Of a stretch of 64,000 nucleotides of DNA, positions 57,120 through 64,000 are shown piece by piece. Position numbers and translations under genes: made by a program. This stretch comes from Mangifera indica (Eukaryota > Streptophyta > Magnoliopsida > Sapindales > Anacardiaceae). The stretch's first letter is position 1, and every line of letters begins with the position of its first letter. Location: assembly GCF_011075055.1 (NCBI RefSeq), contig NW_025401155.1:53501-117500 (forward strand), written 5' to 3'. The notes under the pieces are model-generated. The model had not been told where the DNA came from. It saw only the letters and a list, made by a program, of their open reading frames with translations, and ran no database searches.

Positions 57120-60100
57120 ATATAACACCCCATTGGATACATACCCTTACACAGAATATGTACTTAGAAAGATGTGTCAAATTAAGACTTTCATATAGAA
57201 ATATTGAAATCAAGCATGCAGTGATAAACAACATCCCATAACCCAAAAAGTGATTTTATTATTTGTTAACCCAAAATAACAAAGTCTGAAACACCAATTA
57301 TAAAATCCAATATGCATAGTGAATAAACACAACCCAAAATAAGTAAAGAGTCCAATTACAGAAAAATGTGCATAAACAAATATAGTTAACATGAAACACA
57401 TGAAATATCAAATCATGATAAAATGACAAAACTGCCTTAAACCTTATGCACCTTCGCGAGTAGATCCACTAACTCTCATGCTGCTACCTTATTGTTACAT
57501 AATTTTACCTACAAAACCACACAATAGAACATGTGAGTGAATTACATTTAGTAAGTAGGGGATTCATAACACTCAACACATATCCACATGTATATAACAA
57601 AGCTGAAGTGTCTATTACTCCTTAGTTTGTTGTATCATAAATGTTTTTCCACCATCTCAGATGCCTATTTAGATTATCTCGATGCCTAACACCCTTTTCT
57701 CAATGGCAATGTCATCTCGGATAACTAATGTTAAACAATTTATATTGATGTCTTAAACATCTAGTGAAAACAGGTGATTCCTTGAATGTCATCCATAAAG
57801 TGAACCATATACACGTGCTAGCTGAGCTTGGGCTAAGCATAGCATATTATAAGAGTAATGAGATTTTAGGCCTCTCCCATTGTCACATATGCATCACAAA
57901 TGCTATAACACTTACTGTCGATGTATGATTATCCAAGGGCATCAAGGTTATATAAACTAACCTCGTTGCTTTCACTATCACACTACACATAACTTGATGG
58001 TTCAAACTAGTATAATACATCGTTTTTAGTTTTTGACCCGAAACCACTATATTAGGGTATATGCCATTATCCACATAGTCAAACACACCTATAATATTTT
58101 TTATCTCTAACAGTCAACTTCCCTTATAATCATCTCTTCTATGAGTAAATTAGTCATTGTTAATATGTCATACTTATATTTGAATTGCCTATTTTCCTTT
58201 TAGCCTTTTACGTCATTATTCTCAATTTTTTCCTATAAGTACTGTAACACCAACAAGTACATCTCTAAGGTAATTTAGTCTTTCATATGAGTCAACATGA
58301 GAGGAAAAGTCAAATTTTGACTTTAAGATAACACACAATAGTGTGTAGGGAAGGCCAAACTTATGTGTCCCTACCACATCAACCGAACAAGCTGATTCAA
58401 TGCAATATTAATTTATAAGTGACATAGGGTTATGTGTGTCTCGACACAAGCTCGTGTTTTTGGGTGCAAAATTGGTATATAAATTAGTAAATCGTGGTGA
58501 TTTAAGAGACATATTTTAGAATCTTAAATCACCTTAACCCTATAAAAGTAAGAGAGCAAGAGAGTCTGATATCTAAACTATCATGTAGCGTCTTTAACGA
58601 GCTCTTTTTGATGACGTGGTGGTGAGGAAACTATAAAGAAAGAGGCCTGGTTGTGTGCGATAGTCTTACTAAAATAAGTTAAATAGGTTTTGTCCTCTTC
58701 CTTTGATTATGAATTTGCATTATTCTTATGATACAAAGGGGTCTCTTTCCACTTAAATATGTTAGAAGAGAGTCGTAAGATTGATTATGATGCACAAGTT
58801 TCATTTTTTTTGATGAGTTTATGCCAAGAAAATGTATTTTTGTGCATGTTAATGTGATTTAATGAAGTTATATTGGTTATGACACAAACATGGATAGAAA
58901 AACGGGATTATATGATACCTATAATGCTTCCAGGAATAGGTTTAATTCTTGAAAATAACGAATTTTTGCACTATTTGTATAGAAAATAATGATTCAACAT
59001 AGCATAAAGAGCCCTAATAGATTGTTTAATAACCTTTTAATTACCATAGTATGATTCTTGAATGGTTAGACAAGTTTTCTTGATGATTGCATACTTTTGG
59101 ATTTGAAAAGATATGTTGAAACTTAATTAGGGTGTGTTTCTAGGCCTATTCTCGAAACTTGGTGGTCGATACACGGTCGTGTGGTATAGGACAAAAGCCC
59201 GTATGCGTAATCCTCTGACTTTGGGACAAGTTCTCATGGCATCTTGGTGATCCTTGGACATTGTTGATTAGTCAACAGTCATCTAGGGCATGTAGTTAAA
59301 TTGTAACTATCCTTTAAACAACTAAAGAAAAGTGAAATTACCAAAATACCCTTGCAAAGATGTGTGGTCGAGTTAGGACTAGAAAGAAAGACTTAGAGTA
59401 TTTTAGTTGAAAGATACATGAGGGTATAGAGGAGGGTACACGTCTATGTTCCCATTAATAATGTTATATAGGTTATGGCCTTAATGGAACGAATAGTGAG
59501 CTTGAGCAATAACTAGACACAGTTGTGTATAAGTAGCACACATACTTGTGTAGAAAGGGTAGAAAAGTAATTTGACTCTGAAACTAGGCTAGAAAGAGAA
59601 AGGTCATCTCTAGAGATAAACTAAGTCCTAGGGTACAAGTAGCACCTCACGTGCCAATCAATAAAAGTCTTTAGAGGCACAACCCAGTAATAAGGTGGAA
59701 GTCGGAGCATGCTAGCTATTCTAGGATCATTGCGAAGGGGCACCGTGATAAATTATTCCTAATGCTAGAACCATAGTAGGGTAATGCTCGCAGTAGAGCC
59801 TAGTTAAAGTACAACTAAGTTATGAGATAATAACTCATATGGCCAAGGTGTCAAATTCTTGTATTCGATTTAAAATGATTGATTTAGTTGTAGTTAGCTT
59901 CTAGATTCAGATGCTTCCATGGTAATAAACAATGTCACACCAGATAGGAATACAGAGGTAGCGGTTCTTTAGTGACCATGCGGGGACATGGTTTGACCCG
60001 AAAGTAAGAAATATACCCTAGTAACCATAAAGTAAAGTATAAGCATTAGTTCAATAATCAGGACCCGTCATCATTCAGTAGGGAGTTTGATACCATCTTC

Positions 60101-62070
60101 AAATGACAGAGTTTAAGGTCAAAGGCATTTTTAGGGAATTTTAAAGTTACCCATTTAGTTAGTCTCTTATTAAGTGTTTAACATTCATCTCCTTACATTT
60201 TATATATGTAAGTACAGGTGATCATGACAATTGTGGGATGAGTGGTGATTAGAGGGCGTAGAGAGCTGGACGACAATTCTGTTATTTCATAGATTCTATT
60301 TCATATTAAGTTTTATTCTAGTTTTATGATAGACTTTGTATTTTAGTAGTTTTGAATTAATAAATATCTTTCATTACACTTCTGAATATGGGTTTTTTAT
60401 AAGGATATTTTTGGTATTTTAATAAAAATTTTATTTAGTTAATTATTATTATACTTTATGTTTTTATTTAAGTAAAGTGCTCTAGTGATCAATTTAGTAA
60501 CACTTTCCTTCTGATGACAGTACTTCTAAAGAGGCATATTACAAATACACAAGTAATATCTACACACATGAGTATGTATATTTGTTTCCATATAGCTACA
60601 CCACATAGGCATACGAGTGTGTACTTTGGGATAGTGCACATGGCTATGCATCCCATACCATACAAAATTATGTCTATTCCTAAATCCATACTCTCGTGGA
60701 TTCAATTTAACACGGCCAAAAATTTATCCAAAAAGCACATGGTCATGTATTCCCTATACACAACATGTAGCGTCTTTTTTCAAGAATTTAGCTACACCTT
60801 CTCTCACATCTGCAATCCACTAATCTCAACTAAACGATTCTAGATTACCTTGAAGCACTACTAACCATACTTAACATGTATTGACATTACCTATGCTACA
60901 TCATTGATCCCAAAATCGTGGGTTAACTTAGCATTCTAGAGTCATTATGCAAATCCTACCTCACATGTCTAGGCAAATTAAAATTTCAACAATGAATTCA
61001 CACGATCAAAGCCATAAACCAAATATATAATTCATACCTCCAACAGACATTAATCAATGGCTAAAATAACATATTTATACCATCCATACACCTCGTTCTT
61101 AACCACGAGTTTGCTAATATACATACTCAATCATCAATCCATAATTCTTTGTGCATACATGTTCAAGACTGCCAATTAAATTACATACATACTAACACCA
61201 ATCCATCATATTATCTATGTAACAAGAAAATCACTCATCCAAATGGCATCAAAGGATTATTTAACAATCACAACATGATTCTATGCCAAGACATGGATAA
61301 TTAATCCCTCAACTTATTATTTACATGAGCAAGCATAAACCAATTAGAAAACTTAATTCATACCCACACATATACATGGACTTTCGTAAGAGGACACTCT
61401 AGGATTTCCAATGAACACAAGACAAAAGAATACATATTAACCAAAGAAAAGATCGCCTACTTACCTTTCTCCGACGAAGCAAAAATTCTTCTTATGGCTT
61501 TGAATAATCTCTCTCAATCTTTTTTGCATTCTCAGCCTCTAAAGCACTCAAATCCTCTCTCTTTAGCTCTGATTTATTTTTTTGGTGAAAACAGGGTAAA
61601 AAACCTTAGCCAAACGCAAATGTACTCTTTTTATTTTCCTTTATACAATGATGCACAAGTGTGTATGCCATTGCACAATCAAAGCCACATTCTAAAATCC
61701 CCGCAAAATGCATCCTTATCCAGTATTTAAATATGTTAATGCTGTACGGGTGTGCATATCCCATGCATAAGTGTGCATATCTCCCAAACAACAATCAAGA
61801 AAAGATGATTTTGCCTTTCCTTACCACACACACACACACATGTGGCCTCCCCACATGACCATATGTCACCAATTTTCATATATATTAATTACTCAAACAT
61901 AAATGCACACATACAAAGCCAAAAAATGAGTATACCCTTAAACATACCTACAGATGTTGTAATAGAAAAATTGATCATAGTCTCTTTCTTATCATGTATA
62001 CATAACTACGAGATTTTTAACTAGATTACCATCTTGGAATGACCCCTACCATGGACGCTAATGCCACATT
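57120..62070 (-). mobile_element. Gypsy 5' LTR (minus) of relic 3, split by a solo LTR
   Basis: It starts TATAACACCCCATTGG (decayed TGTAACACCCC) next to the primer-site region of relic 3. The left part (57120-58242) matches 13164-14415, and the right part (60544 to about 62070) matches 15567-16460, including CTACTTACCTTTCTC and AATCCACATTCTAAAATC-like words. The two parts join cleanly if the plus LTR at 58243-60543 is set aside. The right end is approximate. Confidence 0.65.
58243..60543 (+). mobile_element. Gypsy-family solo LTR (plus), full length
   Basis: A 2.3-kb LTR, TGTAACACCAACAAG to GGCATATTACA, with flanks AGTAC and AATAC (four of five match, one G-to-A). It is inserted in a minus-oriented LTR of the same family, making a long inverted repeat. 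No internal domain is present. Overlapping readings at 60489-60843 are accidental. Confidence 0.8.
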
Positions 62071-62077
62071 AGGGATG

Positions 62078-62300
62078 TCAATTGTTTTCATCTACAATCC
62101 TAGGTGTCTTCCACCAAACTACCATCACCACTTGTAAGGGTAGTAATTTTGTTTCTATTTTTCTACCATTCATGCATATAAAGAAATAACTCGAATTACT
62201 ATTACCTTCCCTTAACCAAAGAACTATTGACATTTGCCTAGCCAAGGATTCCTCTGCCTTGCTCAATCTCACTTATTTTTCCATTAAGTTACTCTCTATT
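62078..62300 (-). pseudogene. LINE fragment (endonuclease-RT linker)
   Basis: The minus-strand reading SKAEESLARQMSIVLWLREG, then NSNSSYFFICMNGRKIETKL resembles the stretch between endonuclease and RT of plant L1 LINEs (E..L.Q.S...WL.EGD.NT.FFH......R...I). It is only about 65 codons, with nothing recognisable on either side. Confidence 0.5.
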
Positions 62301-62640
62301 TCGGTAAGTAAATAAATTCATTAAATAAATTAACCGCACAAGAATCATTAGTTAATTTCCATAATGTTTACCCCTAAATTATCCAAATTTATATTTAATA
62401 TTACTTTATTCTTAATTTAAAGGATTCTATTAATATGATTGGATGAGGGATAAAAAACCTTTTTAATTAAGAAAAGCTATTAGGAGGCTTATAACTTAAC
62501 TATATTTTGCGAGGCGAACAAAAATAAGCCATCAAAACTTATATCGGTAATAAAAATAAATTTGTACAGATCCAATATCAGTAATGGTAATTAATAATGT
62601 CATGAGATTTATCGTAAGAACAGTAATGTGGAACACGCTT
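62301..62640. other. AT-rich spacer, nothing recognised
   Basis: Short AT-rich sequence between the LINE fragment and the 3' end of the transporter gene. Confidence 0.6.
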
Positions 62641-62835
62641 AAAATATTATATTAACATTATAACAGATAACATTAACAAGATTCGTGTAGCTATTACAGG
62701 CAGAATATTCAAATATTATTTTACATACATTATCCTTTTGAACCTTCAACTGACTGCACAAGATGCAGATTTTCTGTAAACACCATTTCTATTAAAAACT
62801 TGTTGAAGAAATGAGGACCGCAACATGTTAAAAAG

Positions 62836-63658
62836 TTAACAAGCCTTCTTCTGCTTGTACTTCTTGGCACAAACAACATACACCAACATGTTCATGAAGC
62901 TGAGTCCAGCTAAAAGCCAGAAAAAGTAATCAAGATGACCCTCGTTCAAATTATCCGGAATCCATCCAGTTTTTCCATCCTTAGTTGTGAAGTATGTTAC
63001 CATCGTCAGAATGAAAGAGCTCAGGTAATTACCCAACGATGTTGTTAGAAGCGACAATGCACTGCACAAGCTTCGCATGGCATCGGGAGACTGGTCATAG
63101 AAAAACTCAAGCTGCCCAATGAATGTACATACCTCAGCCGCACCCAACAAGAAATATTGAGGAATTTGCCAAAAGATACTTAATGGCACCGCAACATCTT
63201 CATCAACCAGCCCAAGCTCTCTTGCAATCCTTAACCGGTTAATCTCCACCAATGCAGCTGCTGACATGCACAAAACTGAAAGAAAGAGGCCAATTCCCAT
63301 TCGCTGCAACTCTGAGAAGCCTCTCTCCTTCCCTGTGAACTTCCTTGCAATAGGTACAATGAACTTATCATAGATGGGGACCCAGAAAATAACACTGATA
63401 ACATCAAAACTTGAAAGAGAGGCAGGAGGAATGGTGAAAGAACCAATTGATGTGTCCATCATCATCCCTTGTTCCACAAACATTGTAGACATTTGTGCAT
63501 AGACAGCAGAAAATACAATTCCAGTAGCCCAGATGGGAAACATACGGACTAAAATTTTCAATTCCTCCACCTGTGTTACAGTGCAAAGTATCCAAGGATT
63601 GGAATAATCCCCACTTTTTATCTCAGCATCTGAAATCACAGCAGCTTTATCAAGGCAT
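62836..63658 (-). CDS. NPF8: NRT1/PTR family transporter, NPF8-like, last exon (partial gene)
   Basis: It encodes the C-terminal 274 residues of a proton-coupled peptide transporter. Starting after acceptor TTGATTGCAG (phase 1) it reads CLDKAAVISDAEIKSGDYSN, then LCTVTQVEELKILVRMFPIW and ATGIVFSAVYAQMSTMFVEQG. Six hydrophobic segments follow: FPIWATGIVFSAVYAQ, FDVISVIFWVPIYDKFIV, MGIGLFLSVLCMSAAALV, WQIPQYFLLGAAEVCTFIG, LSLLTTSLGNYLSSFILTMV and YFFWLLAGLSFMNMLVYVV, which would be TM7-12 of the family's twelve. The LEFFYDQSPDAMRSLCSALS motif and the EGHLDYFFW end are strong PTR2/NPF8 signatures. It ends KYKQKKAC with TAA at 62836. The family acts at the plasma or vacuolar membrane; which applies here cannot be told. 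The exon is undamaged; the 5' exons lie beyond the window. Confidence 0.93.
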
Positions 63659-64000
63659 CTGCAATCAATAAAGTAAATATTAGCTTATTTTTCTTCATTT
63701 TCGGAGAGAAAAGTTCAACTGCTTTGAGTAAATCAAATAAAATCTATATTGAAATTTCTCTGAGAGCACACTGAAGTGATCCCATTGCAATTACACAAAG
63801 AGGCTACATAACAAAAAAGAGAAAAGAAAATTAAACAATCTACTGAGAAATAAAACAGATCTGATATAGTTTTCTTCAATACTTGTTTAGCCAAATTATG
63901 AGTTGATAAAAAAATAAACCTAGAAGATTCAGAGCTAAGCATTTTACCTCAATCTTATATCTAATACTAGTTGAGACAACATACAAAATATAATCTTAAG
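63659..64000 (-). other. Intron of the NPF8-like gene (partial)
   Basis: From the acceptor at 63659 leftward on the minus strand, the sequence is AT-rich with no recognisable exon to the window edge. The upstream exons, with TM1-6 and the ExxER motif, must lie beyond 64000. Confidence 0.75.

Noticed and set aside
60489..60843. Paired 66- and 109-codon readings on opposite strands
   Set aside because: They span the end of one Gypsy LTR and the resumed part of another, so they are chance readings.

Overview
This window is plant nuclear DNA, most likely from a eudicot. It is AT-rich, has spliced genes with GT..AG introns, and carries plant-type uracil-DNA glycosylase, an NPF8-type peptide transporter and many plant LTR retrotransposons. 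No species is claimed.

Only two host genes are supported. The first is a seven-exon uracil-DNA glycosylase gene (UNG, + strand, 19698-37672). Its exons splice in frame into a 314-residue protein with every catalytic motif present. Its introns are swollen by transposons: an antisense Copia remnant in intron 2, a complete antisense Copia element with identical LTRs in intron 3, and a four-level nest of retroelements in intron 6. The second is the last exon of an NRT1/PTR-family (NPF8-like) transporter (- strand, 62836-63658), which runs off the right edge.

Layout. 1-11850: a decayed Copia element on the - strand, split by two Gypsy solo LTRs (277-2601 and 5572-8489). 11853-16770: Gypsy LTRs, one of which (13164-16488) contains a tandem TRIM array (14416-15566). 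16790-19540: LTR-like debris with a 66-bp palindrome, an 847-bp inverted-repeat element and an AT-rich stretch leading to the UNG promoter. 19698-37672: UNG. 37673-39148: decayed spacer. 39149-44869: a Mutator-like element (MULE) with a broken MuDR-type transposase between two unrelated tandem-repeat arrays (about 119 bp and about 147 bp periods). 44963-62070: three decayed Gypsy elements and their long LTRs in both orientations. 62078-62300: a LINE fragment. 62836-64000: the NPF8-like gene.

Most of the window is a record of serial transposon nesting. The points most worth checking are: the young intron-3 Copia, whose integrase lacks its catalytic glutamate although its LTRs are identical; the TRIM array with alternating long and short LTRs; the double-array MULE; and the UNG gene that still reads correctly through about 17 kb of introns. 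I found no convincing new biochemical system.
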